Positions 9,288 to 16,745 of a stretch of 64,000 bases of DNA are shown here, piece by piece (position 1 is the stretch's first letter; each line of letters starts with the position of its first letter). A program made the translations under genes and the position numbers. The notes under the pieces are model-generated. The model was not told where the DNA came from. It saw nothing but the letters and a program-made list of their open reading frames with translations, and ran no database searches. Source of the DNA: Saccharothrix sp. S26 (lineage in GTDB: Bacteria > Actinomycetota > Actinomycetes > Mycobacteriales > Pseudonocardiaceae); the NCBI RefSeq assembly GCF_021390395.1, contig NZ_JAJUWT010000009.1, positions 186,001 to 250,000 on the forward strand, written 5' to 3'.

Positions 9288-9811
9288 CAGATGTACTCCT
9301 CCCCGTACTTCGGCGCGAGCCTGATCGCGTTCTCCCGGTCGACCAGGTACTGCTCCGGCGGTGGCGGCGGTGCGCCGTCGTCGGCCGAGACGCCCATTTC
9401 CAGGAAGAACCGCTCCTTGCCGGCGGGCAGGAACATCAGCAGCATTCGGCAGTCCGCCTCGAACGCGTTGGTGAACGAATGGGTGACGCCACGCGGCACG
9501 TAGATGAACGCGCCGGGCTCGGCGATCACGGTCTCCTCGCCGGTGAACAGCTCCAGGCGGCCGTCGATCACGTAGAACAACTCGTCCTCGTGGTAGTGGA
9601 TGTGCTTGGGCGGCCCACCGCCCGCGGGCACGACGGCCTCCACCAACCCGAACGCCGGGCCCGTGTTGTGCAGACCCGACTTCAGCGTGTACCGATCGCC
9701 GAACACCCACCTGCTCGGCCCTGCCCCGGGTGGCACGTGCACCGCGGCCTTGAGCTGATCCGACGTGAAACTCACCGTGCTCCCATCGCGTTGGGTCACC
9801 GACGACCCCAC
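9287..9811 (-). CDS. Metal-binding cupin protein (quercetinase-like)
   Basis: A 174-residue single-domain cupin. Motif 1 is visible as HIHYHEDELFYVIDG (His, His, Glu ligands) and motif 2 as PRGVTHSFTN (fourth His), so a metal site is likely intact. It begins at GTG 9811. The C-terminal tail (residues 145-174) is proline-rich and not part of the barrel. It overlaps the downstream amidohydrolase start by one base. Such cupins act as dioxygenases, isomerases or decarboxylases on aromatic or polyketide substrates. The window context is aromatic acid chemistry, but the exact reaction cannot be assigned. It is not clearly a 3-hydroxyanthranilate 3,4-dioxygenase. Confidence 0.85.
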   Translation of the reverse strand: MGSSVTQRDGSTVSFTSDQLKAAVHVPPGAGPSRWVFGDRYTLKSGLHNTGPAFGLVEAVVPAGGGPPKHIHYHEDELFYVIDGRLELFTGEETVIAEPGAFIYVPRGVTHSFTNAFEADCRMLLMFLPAGKERFFLEMGVSADDGAPPPPPEQYLVDRENAIRLAPKYGEEYI

Positions 9812-9837
9812 AGTGCCCGCTGCCGCACCGACCGCGA

Positions 9838-9855
9838 ATCACGAGAACACGTGAT
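9838..9855. promoter_or_regulatory. Dyad ATCACG-N6-CGTGAT between divergent cupin and oxidase genes
   Basis: A perfect 6-bp inverted repeat with a 6-bp spacer lies in the 107-bp gap between the cupin start (9811, minus) and the secreted oxidase start (9919, plus). It is a candidate operator for either or both. The binding protein is unknown. Confidence 0.4.
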
Positions 9856-9918
9856 GCCGCACGGCCCGCGGACCTGGTGATACTCGACGCCTCCCAGGAC
9901 GAGAGGCCCCTAGAGAAC

Positions 9919-11568
9919 ATGTCTGAAGCAACTGGGCGTGACTTATCCCGCAGGCGCGTGCTGGCGGGTTCGGCGACCGCCGCACTGGCCGGAGCGTTGT
10001 CCGGCACGGTGGCCGGAGCACTCGCCACCGGCGGCGTCGCGACGGCGGACGAGATCTCCAGCCGCATCGCCAGACCGACCGTGACGCCGGACGACCCGCG
10101 GTACGGGCAGCTGATCACCGGCAACAACTCCCGGTGGACGGCACGGCCGGAGGCGGTCCAACTGGTCGGCAGCACGGGTGACGTGGTGGCCGCGGTGCAG
10201 GGCGCGGTGCGGGCGGGCAAGCGGATCTCCATCCGCGGCGGCGGGCACTGCTTCGAGGACTTCGTGTACCACCCCGAGGTGCAGGTGGTCATCGACATGT
10301 CCCGCATGGACCGCGTGTACTGGGATCCCGCGGTCGGCGCGTTCGCGGTCGAGGGCGGCGCGCTGCTGCTCGACGTCTACGACCGCCTGTTCAAGGAGTG
10401 GGGCGTGACGCTGCCCGGCGGCATGTGCTACTCGGTGGGCATCGGCGGCCACGTCAGCGGCGGCGGGTACGGCCTGCTGTCGCGGGTGCACGGCCTGACC
10501 GTGGACCACCTGCACGCGATCGAGGTCGTCACGGTCGACCGGTACGGCGTGGCCCGGGCCGTCGTCGCGACGCGCGACCCGAGCGACCCCAACCACGACC
10601 TGTGGTGGGCCAACACCGGTGGCGGCGGCGGCAACTTCGGCGTCATCACCCGCTACTGGTTCCGCTCGCCGGGCGCGACGAGCACCAACCCGTCCGAGCT
10701 GCTGGTCAAGCCGCCGGCGGAGGTGCTGGTCAGCGTCGTGCAGTTCCCGTGGAGCTCGATCGACCAGCCGACGTTCACCCGGCTCGTGCACAACTACGGC
10801 GCGTGGCACGAGGCCAACGGCGCGCCCGGTGGGCCCAACATCGGCCTGAGCAGCTTCTTCTCCCTCTACCACCGCTCCAACGGCAACGTGGTGATGCTGA
10901 CCGTGCAGGACGCCTCGGTGCCGAACGCGGACGCGTCGCTGCGGGACTACCTGAACGCCGTCACGGCGGGCACCTCCGTGGTCCCGACGCCGCCGTCGCC
11001 GCCGCGCCGGCTGCCGTGGTTGGCCGCCACGCGCCTGCTGGGCACCGGCAACCCGGTGTTGACCAACCCGACGTTGCGGGGCGCGCACAAGTCGACCTAC
11101 ATGCGCAAGAACTTCCCCGCAGCGCACATCGCCGCGCTGTACAAGCACCTCACGCGCGCCGACTACGCGAACCCGAACGCGATGGTGACGATGCTGTCGT
11201 TCGGCGGCAACATCAACCGGGTGCGCGAGGACGCGACCGCGAACGGCCAGCGGGACTCCACGTTCAAGCTGCTGTACCAGGTGTTCTGGACCGAGCAGGC
11301 GGAGGACGCGCGGCACATCGGGTGGTTGCGCGACCTCTACCGGGAGGTCTACGCCGACACCGGTGGCGTGCCGGTGTCCAACGCGGTCACCGACGGCTGC
11401 TACGTCAACTACCCGGACGGCGACCTGCGCGACCCGCAGCAGAACACGTCGGGCGTGCCGTGGTCCACGTTGTACTACAAGGGCAACTACCCGCGGTTGC
11501 AGCGGGTCAAGGCCAGGTGGGACCCGCGCAACGTGTTCCGCCACTCCCAGTCGATCGAACTGCCCTGA
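9919..11568 (+). CDS. Tat-exported berberine-bridge-type FAD oxidase (first of two)
   Basis: A 549-residue flavoprotein with a twin-arginine signal (LSRRRVLAGSATAALAGALS). FAD-binding motifs are SIRGGGHCFEDF (His for 8-alpha linkage) and PGGMCYSVGIGGHVSGGGYG (Cys for the second, 6-S-cysteinyl link), so bicovalent FAD is likely. It ends with the BBE domain (NYPDGDL, YKGNYPRLQRVKARWDP). I chose the ATG at 9919, directly before the Tat signal, over an upstream ATG at 9877. Family members such as TamL oxidise the near-finished compound outside the cell. It is clearly paralogous to the gene at 21593. The flavoprotein monooxygenase gene follows 19 bp later. Confidence 0.9.
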   Translation: MSEATGRDLSRRRVLAGSATAALAGALSGTVAGALATGGVATADEISSRIARPTVTPDDPRYGQLITGNNSRWTARPEAVQLVGSTGDVVAAVQGAVRAGKRISIRGGGHCFEDFVYHPEVQVVIDMSRMDRVYWDPAVGAFAVEGGALLLDVYDRLFKEWGVTLPGGMCYSVGIGGHVSGGGYGLLSRVHGLTVDHLHAIEVVTVDRYGVARAVVATRDPSDPNHDLWWANTGGGGGNFGVITRYWFRSPGATSTNPSELLVKPPAEVLVSVVQFPWSSIDQPTFTRLVHNYGAWHEANGAPGGPNIGLSSFFSLYHRSNGNVVMLTVQDASVPNADASLRDYLNAVTAGTSVVPTPPSPPRRLPWLAATRLLGTGNPVLTNPTLRGAHKSTYMRKNFPAAHIAALYKHLTRADYANPNAMVTMLSFGGNINRVREDATANGQRDSTFKLLYQVFWTEQAEDARHIGWLRDLYREVYADTGGVPVSNAVTDGCYVNYPDGDLRDPQQNTSGVPWSTLYYKGNYPRLQRVKARWDPRNVFRHSQSIELP

Positions 11569-11587
11569 CGCCGGGCGCGGAGGAACG

Positions 11588-12820
11588 ATGTCACGCGTGA
11601 TCATCGCCGGTGGCGGCATCGGCGGCCTGGCCGCCGCGCTCGCCGTGGCCGACCGGGGCCGACCCGTCGTGGTCCTGGAACGCCGGTCGGAGTTCACCGA
11701 GCTGGGCGCGGGCATCCAGTTGGCGCCCAACGCGTTCCTCGCGCTGGACCGGTTGGGCGTCGCCCCGGCGGTGCTCGACCGGGCCGTGCACGTCGACGCC
11801 CTGCGCTTCATGGACGCGGTGACCGGCGAGCAGGTCGCCGCGATGCCGGTGCTCGGCGAGTACCGCGCCCGCTTCGGGAACCCGTACGCGGTCGTGCACC
11901 GCAACGACCTGTACGCCCCGCTGCTGGCGCGGTGCCGCGCGCACCCCGACGTGGAGCTGCGGACCGACAGCCCCGTGGTCGGCTACGAGCAGGACGAGGG
12001 CGGCGTCACGGCGGTGCTGGCCGACGGCGGGCGGGTGCGCGGCGTCGGCCTGGTCGGCGCGGACGGGCTGCGCTCGGCGGTGCGGGCGCAACTCGTCGGC
12101 GACGGCGAGCCGCGGGTGTCCGGGCACACGATCTACCGCTCGGTCATCCCGATGGAGTCGGTGCCGGTCGAGCTGCGGTCGGACTCGGTGACGCTGTGGG
12201 CCGGGCCGCGCTGGCACTTCGTGCACTACCCGATCGACGGCGGACGTTCGCTCAACGTGGCCATCACCCGCGACAACGGCGCGACCGAAGCCGTCGTGGG
12301 CGTGCCGGTGCCGCACGAGCGGGTGCTCGCCGAGTTCGCCGACGCCGCCCCGGTGATCCGGGCGTTGTTGGCGCTCGGGCGGGACTGGCGCAGCTGGGTG
12401 CTGTGCGACCGCGACCCGACCGACCGGTGGTCCGACGGCCGGGTGGTGCTGCTCGGCGACGCGGCGCACCCGATGTTGCAGTACGCGGCGCAGGGAGCGT
12501 GCATGGCGTTGGAGGACGCGGTGCACCTCGGTGAGCTGGTGGCGCGGGCCGAACCGGCCGCCGCGTTCGCCGCGTTCGCCGAGGACCGGCGCGACCGCAC
12601 GGCCGCCGCGCAACTCGTGGCCAGGGCCATGGGCACGCGGCTGTACCACCCGCGGGGCGCGGAGGCCGAACGGCGCAACGCGATGCTCGGCGGGTGGTCG
12701 ACCGAAGAGCTGCACGAGAAGGTGGCCTGGCTGCACGGCGCCACCCGGTTCGGTTCTGCCGAAGGCATACCCGAATCAATCCTGCCGCGGTCGCGGCGCG
12801 TCGGGGCGGCCGCCGGGTAA
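11588..12820 (+). CDS. FAD-dependent aromatic monooxygenase (salicylate/3-hydroxybenzoate hydroxylase-like)
   Basis: A 410-residue class A flavoprotein monooxygenase. Its motifs are the N-terminal dinucleotide fold (IIAGGGIGGLAAALAVADRG), a DG-type motif (LVGADGLRSAVR) near residue 160, and the GD motif (VVLLGDAAHPMLQYAAQGACMALEDA) near residue 300. A GAGGAACG ribosome site precedes ATG 11588. The family hydroxylates phenolic acids such as salicylate or 3-hydroxybenzoate using NAD(P)H and O2, sometimes with decarboxylation. It is probably co-transcribed with the upstream oxidase and ends at a strong hairpin. With 3-hydroxyanthranilate predicted from the 16.7-21.3 kb operon, that acid or a derivative is a reasonable substrate, but this is inference. 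Confidence 0.88.
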   Translation: MSRVIIAGGGIGGLAAALAVADRGRPVVVLERRSEFTELGAGIQLAPNAFLALDRLGVAPAVLDRAVHVDALRFMDAVTGEQVAAMPVLGEYRARFGNPYAVVHRNDLYAPLLARCRAHPDVELRTDSPVVGYEQDEGGVTAVLADGGRVRGVGLVGADGLRSAVRAQLVGDGEPRVSGHTIYRSVIPMESVPVELRSDSVTLWAGPRWHFVHYPIDGGRSLNVAITRDNGATEAVVGVPVPHERVLAEFADAAPVIRALLALGRDWRSWVLCDRDPTDRWSDGRVVLLGDAAHPMLQYAAQGACMALEDAVHLGELVARAEPAAAFAAFAEDRRDRTAAAQLVARAMGTRLYHPRGAEAERRNAMLGGWSTEELHEKVAWLHGATRFGSAEGIPESILPRSRRVGAAAG

Positions 12821-12825
12821 AAGGC

Positions 12826-12863
12826 CGGTCGGCCGCGCGATGGTACCCGCGCGCGGCCGACCG
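12826..12863 (+). terminator. Strong hairpin terminator after the monooxygenase
   Basis: A perfect 14-bp stem (CGGTCGGCCGCGCG at 12826-12839 and its complement at 12850-12863) with a 10-nt loop starts five bases after the stop codon. There is no T-run, as is common in actinomycetes. Confidence 0.75.
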
Positions 12864-13238
12864 CATCATTACGAAGGAATATTCCACGCCACGTTCCCGG
12901 ACCCTTGCTCTATTTGCCGGGGATTGACTCCACCCCACCGCCGCACAATTCCAGTGACGTCGCGGACATTGGCCAATTCCCCGCGGCCGTGGCATCATGA
13001 GCCACATCGACCGGTGGACCGGCACAGGGGGCAGGTCAACGCTGGGAGAACCGCTTACCTGAACACGGTTCCGCACCGGTCTGTGGATCGAGCGCGGCGC
13101 GTGGCCGTCGGGGGACGGCCTCACATTGTTGGCGCGCAACGCCACCACGCACGTCGGGGGAAGCGTCGACCGGGGCCACTGGCGCCCGGACGGCGCGCCT
13201 CTAACAGGTCGTCAACGCCGCTGTGGGGAGCCGAGAAA
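12864..13238. other. Intergenic region with relatively low GC before the transposase homologue
   Basis: About 375 bp without a supported gene. It is noticeably richer in A/T than the flanks (for example ATTACGAAGGAATATTCC near 12870), which suggests promoter or acquired DNA. I see no terminal inverted repeat matching the far side of the transposase homologue and no RNA gene. Confidence 0.5.
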
Positions 13239-14411
13239 ATGAGCGATGCGCACTTAACGAGACAAGCGGAGCTGGACTGGGAGTGGCTGGCCGAGGACGC
13301 GGCGGAGTTGTGCCAGCGGGTGTTCGCGTCGTTGGCCAGGCGCAGCCAGCGCCGCGCCGGCGAGCTGTACGTGCGGGGGCTGCTCGCCGCCGAGGGCCGC
13401 AAGTCGATGCGCAACCTCGCGTCCCAGTTCGGCAGGCCGGCGACCGAGCAGCGGCTGCACCACTTCGTCAGCAACTCGCCGTGGGACTGGCAGCAGGTGC
13501 GGCGGGCGTTGGCCGAGCACCTGGACCGCACGGTGAAGCCGATCGCCTGGGTGGTGGACTCGATGGCGATCACCAAGTCCGGCCGGCACTCCGTCGGGGT
13601 GCAGAGCGCCTTCGTGCAGCGGCTGGGCCGGGTGGCCAACAGCCAGCACGCCTACGGCGTCTGGTTGGCCTCCGAGCACATGAGCTACCCCGTCAACTGG
13701 CGGCTGGCGCTGCCCGACAGCTGGCTCAACGACCCGGTCCGCAGGCGGCAGGCCGCGATCCCCGAGCACCTGTCCTCGACCACGCCCGGCTCGTGCAAGC
13801 TCAACGCGGCGCTGGAGGTGGCCGACGGCTGGGACGTCCAGCCGCGCCCGCTGGTGCTGGACGCGCGGGAGGCCGACGCGGAGACGATGATCGCCGAGCT
13901 GCGGGTGCGCGGCGTGTCGTTCGTGATGCGCGTGGACGCGTCGCTGAACGTGGTGGCCGACCTGGCCGACAACCGGCGGGTCCGCACGGCGCTGCGGTCG
14001 TTGCGACCCGCGCTGCACCCGTTGCGGCGTCCCGTGGTGCTCGACCCGTCGCAGCGGTTCCGGCTGTGCGCGACCATGGACGTCACGATGCCGGGTGACA
14101 CCACGCGGTCGGACCGCCTGGTGCTGCTGGCGGTGTGGCAGCAGGACGGCAACCAGTTGCCGCAGCTGTGGCTGACGGACCTGACCGACACGTCGAGCCC
14201 GGCGCTGCTGCGGCTGACCCGCCAGCTCGACCGGGTCCGCCAGGACGTGGCGGAGGTCAGCTCCCAGGTCGGGATAGAGGACTTCACCGGCCGGTCGTTC
14301 GCGGGCTGGCACCGGCACATCACGCTGGTGTCGGTGGCGCACGCGATCCTGATGCCGGCCAACGCGGACTTCCGCCTGCCCGAGCTGCTGCTCGCCGGCC
14401 GATCGTCCTAG
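13239..14411 (+). CDS. IS701-like DDE transposase homologue, probably domesticated
   Basis: A 390-residue protein starting at ATG 13239 after TGGGGAG. It has the IS701 layout: YVRGLLAAEGRKSMRNLA, then VVDSMAITKSGRHSVGVQ holding the first catalytic Asp, PLVLDAREAD holding the second Asp, and the family's C-terminal GWHRHITL block. By my alignment with the typical IS701 sequence, the segment that normally holds the catalytic Glu (pattern VEECFQ before EVGLD) reads VRQDVAEVSSQVGIED, so the Glu appears replaced. No inverted repeats or target duplication are evident. The gene is full length, undisturbed and at the edge of the cluster. It could serve as a DNA-binding protein or be an immobile remnant. 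Confidence 0.8.
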   Translation: MSDAHLTRQAELDWEWLAEDAAELCQRVFASLARRSQRRAGELYVRGLLAAEGRKSMRNLASQFGRPATEQRLHHFVSNSPWDWQQVRRALAEHLDRTVKPIAWVVDSMAITKSGRHSVGVQSAFVQRLGRVANSQHAYGVWLASEHMSYPVNWRLALPDSWLNDPVRRRQAAIPEHLSSTTPGSCKLNAALEVADGWDVQPRPLVLDAREADAETMIAELRVRGVSFVMRVDASLNVVADLADNRRVRTALRSLRPALHPLRRPVVLDPSQRFRLCATMDVTMPGDTTRSDRLVLLAVWQQDGNQLPQLWLTDLTDTSSPALLRLTRQLDRVRQDVAEVSSQVGIEDFTGRSFAGWHRHITLVSVAHAILMPANADFRLPELLLAGRSS

Positions 14412-14643
14412 GCGGTGCCCGGTGAACCGCCATCGGAGCCGGGGATGGTGAGTTCGGCCCGCGGAACCGCTTGAGCCGGTTGGAGGAACCGGTGGTCGCC
14501 CGCCGCGCGAGCCCAGGTCTTCGCGGCGGGTGACCCGGTCCCGGCGGTCGACCCGCCACAACCCACCGGACACCCTGCTCGCCGGCCGGTTGTCCTGGCC
14601 GCGCCCTGAGCGGTGTCACCTGCGGGTGCGGCCGCCCGGCGCG

Positions 14644-14979
14644 TCAGCGGGTCTCGGCCGGCTCGGCGGCGTCGGCGGGCGTGTACGACGCCAGGATCAC
14701 GTCGATCAGGCCGGGGAACCGGGCGTCGAGGTCCTCGCGCCGCAACGACAGCAGCAGCGTCCGGCCCGAGGCCCGCTGGTTGATCACGCCGCTCTCCCGC
14801 AGCACGCGCCAGTGGTGGGTCAGCGTCGACTTCGACACGCCGTCCACGATGGCCCCGCAGGGGTACTCCCCGCCCTCCGCGAGCACTTGGAGCACGTTCA
14901 TCCGCAGCGGGTGGCCCAGCGCGGTGAGCACGGCCTCCAGCCGGATCTGGTCCCGGGTCGGGTGGTGGGGTTCGGACAC
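14644..14979 (-). CDS. ArsR-family winged-helix repressor
   Basis: A 111-residue regulator with a GTG start at 14979. The winged helix is at residues 12-75: LTALGHPLRMNVLQVLAEGG and the recognition segment SKSTLTHHWRVLRESGVINQRASGRTLLLSL. No metal-binding ELCVCDL motif is present, so it is not a classical metal sensor; these proteins often respond to small organic ligands. It is divergent from the MFS exporter across a 135-bp gap containing three TGTACG-type dyads, which points to local repression of the exporter and of itself. A near-identical site lies before the flavin monooxygenase at 24.8 kb, suggesting a second target. Confidence 0.88.
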   Translation of the reverse strand: MSEPHHPTRDQIRLEAVLTALGHPLRMNVLQVLAEGGEYPCGAIVDGVSKSTLTHHWRVLRESGVINQRASGRTLLLSLRREDLDARFPGLIDVILASYTPADAAEPAETR

Positions 14980-14988
14980 GTTCCCGAG

Positions 14989-15000
14989 TGTACGCGTACA
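14989..15000. promoter_or_regulatory. Perfect palindrome TGTACGCGTACA at the ArsR gene
   Basis: A 12-bp perfect palindrome ten bases upstream of the ArsR start. It uses the same TGTACG/CGTACA arms as the sites near the MFS start but without a spacer. It is probably an autoregulatory operator. Confidence 0.6.
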
Positions 15001-15028
15001 TACGAAATGACAAACCCTGGCGAGCGGT

Positions 15029-15057
15029 TTGACAGCGGGGCGTAACTGTACGACGAT
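15029..15057 (+). promoter_or_regulatory. Likely promoter of the MFS exporter
   Basis: TTGACA (15029-15034), a 17-bp spacer and GACGAT (15052-15057). The -35 is consensus and the -10 is weak. The -10 sits inside operator site 1. Confidence 0.5.
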
Positions 15058-15066
15058 CCACGTACA
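15047..15066. promoter_or_regulatory. Operator TGTACG-N8-CGTACA (site 1 of exporter promoter)
   Basis: A perfect 6-bp inverted repeat with 8-bp spacing that overlaps the proposed -10 of the MFS promoter, so binding would block transcription. The 21-bp stretch 15047-15067 matches 24906-24926 at 19 of 21 positions. Confidence 0.7.
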
Positions 15067-15073
15067 TTCCCAC

Positions 15074-15093
15074 TGTACGTGAACTGACGTACG
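15074..15093. promoter_or_regulatory. Operator TGTACG-N8-CGTACG (site 2 of exporter promoter)
   Basis: A second copy of the N8 dyad with one arm mismatch. Its centre is 27 bp from that of site 1. It lies between the promoter and the MFS ribosome site. Confidence 0.6.
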
Positions 15094-15114
15094 GTGCCAC
15101 GACCAAGGAGCGCC

Positions 15115-16536
15115 ATGCCCCCCGCCCCGCCCCAGGCTCGACGGCTCGGCCCCGCCCTGCTGCTGCTCGGGTTCGCGCAGCTCATCATCACCGTGGACTT
15201 CAACATCGTCTACGTCGCGCTGCCGGAGATCGGTGACGCCCTCGGGTTCAGCGCCCAGACCTTGCAATGGGTGATCAGCGCGTACGCCGTCGCGTTCGGC
15301 GGCCTGCTCGTGCTCGGCGGTCGGGCAGCCGACCTGCTGGGCAGGCGCCGGATGTTCGTGCTGGCGTTGACCGTCTACGCGGTCGCCTCCCTCATCGGCG
15401 GCCTCGCACCCAACACCGGCGTGATGATCGCGGCGCGCGCCCTCCAGGGCCTGGGCGGCGCGTTGCTGTTCCCGGCCACCCTGTCGCTGGTCAACACCAT
15501 GTTCGCGGAGGGCAAGGAGCGCAACCGGGCCCTCGCGGTGTGGAGCGCCTGCGGCGCCAGCGGCCTGTGTCTGGGCTCGTTGCTCGGCGGCCTGCTCACC
15601 GACGCGTTCGGCTGGACGTCGGTGTTCTACGTCAACGTGCCGCTGGCCGGCGTCGCCGCGCTGGTCGCGTTCGCGCTCATCCCCCGCGACCCGGCCCGCG
15701 AGCGGAACCGCACCTTCGACCTGCCCGGCGCGATCACCGCGACGCTGGGCGTGACGCTGCTGGTGTTCGTCCTCGTGCAGGGCCCGGAGTCCGGCTGGGC
15801 GTCGCCGGAGATCCTGATCAGCCTGGTGCTCTCGATCGTGCTGCTGGTGGCGTTCGCGATCATCGAGGGCCGCAGCCGCGACCCGCTGATGCCGCTGCGC
15901 CTGTTCACCAACCGCAGCCTGAGCACGGCCATGTCGATCGCGTTCGTCTTCGGCGCGACCTACAGCACCGTGCCGTACTTCCTGACCGTCTTCTTCCAGA
16001 CCGTGCACGGCTACAACGCGTTGCAGACGGGCCTGGCGTTCCTGGTGCCCGCGGTGCTGATCGCGGTCGGCACGCAGATCAGCGGCCGGATGGCGGGCAA
16101 GGTCGACATGCGGGTCATCCTGATCCTGGGCATGTCGATCGGCATCGTCGGCACCGCCGCCATCGCGTACGGCATGAGCAACGCGGGCGGCTCCTACCTC
16201 GCCGTGCTGCCCGGCTTCGCGCTCTACGGCATCGGCCAGGGCATCACGTGGACCGGCATGTGGATCGCGGCCGCCTCCGGTGTCGCGGGCGGCGAGCAGG
16301 GCGTGGCGTCGGCCATGACGTCCACCGCGATGCAGGTCGGCACCGCCGTCGGCCTCGCCGTGCTGGTGGCCATCGCCAACCCCGGCGCGATCGGCTTCAC
16401 CACCGACACGCTCCAGTCCGCGGTGTACGTCGCCGCGATCGGCATCGTGCTCGGCATCCTGGTGAGCTTCGCGCTGCGCAAGCAGCGGGCGGAGACGACC
16501 GTCGTGCCCGCGGAGGCGGTGACCGTCACCGACTGA
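15115..16536 (+). CDS. 14-TM MFS drug exporter (EmrB/QacA, DHA2 family)
   Basis: A 473-residue membrane protein with about 14 hydrophobic segments. Family markers include GGRAADLLGRRRMFV (motif A, loop 2-3) and LQGLGGALLFPATLSLV (motif C-like). The start at ATG 15115 is set by a perfect AAGGAG at 15105-15110. DHA2 exporters use the proton gradient to expel drugs and antibiotics. Its promoter contains TGTACG dyads and it is divergent from an ArsR gene, so it is probably induced by a ligand of that regulator, plausibly the cluster product or an intermediate. A hairpin terminator follows. Role inferred from family and context. Confidence 0.9.
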   Translation: MPPAPPQARRLGPALLLLGFAQLIITVDFNIVYVALPEIGDALGFSAQTLQWVISAYAVAFGGLLVLGGRAADLLGRRRMFVLALTVYAVASLIGGLAPNTGVMIAARALQGLGGALLFPATLSLVNTMFAEGKERNRALAVWSACGASGLCLGSLLGGLLTDAFGWTSVFYVNVPLAGVAALVAFALIPRDPARERNRTFDLPGAITATLGVTLLVFVLVQGPESGWASPEILISLVLSIVLLVAFAIIEGRSRDPLMPLRLFTNRSLSTAMSIAFVFGATYSTVPYFLTVFFQTVHGYNALQTGLAFLVPAVLIAVGTQISGRMAGKVDMRVILILGMSIGIVGTAAIAYGMSNAGGSYLAVLPGFALYGIGQGITWTGMWIAAASGVAGGEQGVASAMTSTAMQVGTAVGLAVLVAIANPGAIGFTTDTLQSAVYVAAIGIVLGILVSFALRKQRAETTVVPAEAVTVTD

Positions 16537-16562
16537 CACCGCGCACCACACGCGCGTCCTGC

Positions 16563-16595
16563 CGAGGAGCGGGCCCCCACGGGGCTCGCTCCTCG
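16563..16595 (+). terminator. Hairpin terminator after the MFS gene
   Basis: A 9-bp stem (CGAGGAGCG at 16563-16571 pairing with CGCTCCTCG at 16587-16595) that can extend inward, about 27 bp after the stop codon. Confidence 0.6.
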
Positions 16596-16648
16596 CTGCT
16601 GCGCGGGGTGGCGCGATGCGCGGCACGGGTAGCGAATTCCCAAGTACC

Positions 16649-16684
16649 GCAACAGTTTGACACAATCGCGGCATCCGTGACGAA
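16649..16684 (+). promoter_or_regulatory. Possible promoter of the 3-hydroxyanthranilate operon
   Basis: TTGACA at 16657-16662 with a weak GACGAA at 16679-16684 (16-bp spacer). It is overlapped by the 10-mer GCAACAGTTT (16649-16658), which also occurs in the dyad at 43127-43148. The -10 is poor, so this is tentative. Confidence 0.35.
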
Positions 16685-16745
16685 CTGGACCGCCGTTCCG
16701 CCCCGTTCCCCTCGCCCACCACTCGCGCTCCACCAGGCTCGGGGC

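Noticed and set aside
13239..14411. An active insertion sequence
   Set aside because: No terminal inverted repeats or target-site duplications found on either side, and the Glu segment of the catalytic triad looks altered.
14391..14598. Imperfect repeat CTCGCCGGCC (about 18 of 21 bases) at the transposase end and again near 14578
   Set aside because: Too short and too GC-rich to claim as a repeat or recombination scar. The gap 14412-14643 otherwise shows only a weak 6-bp hairpin.
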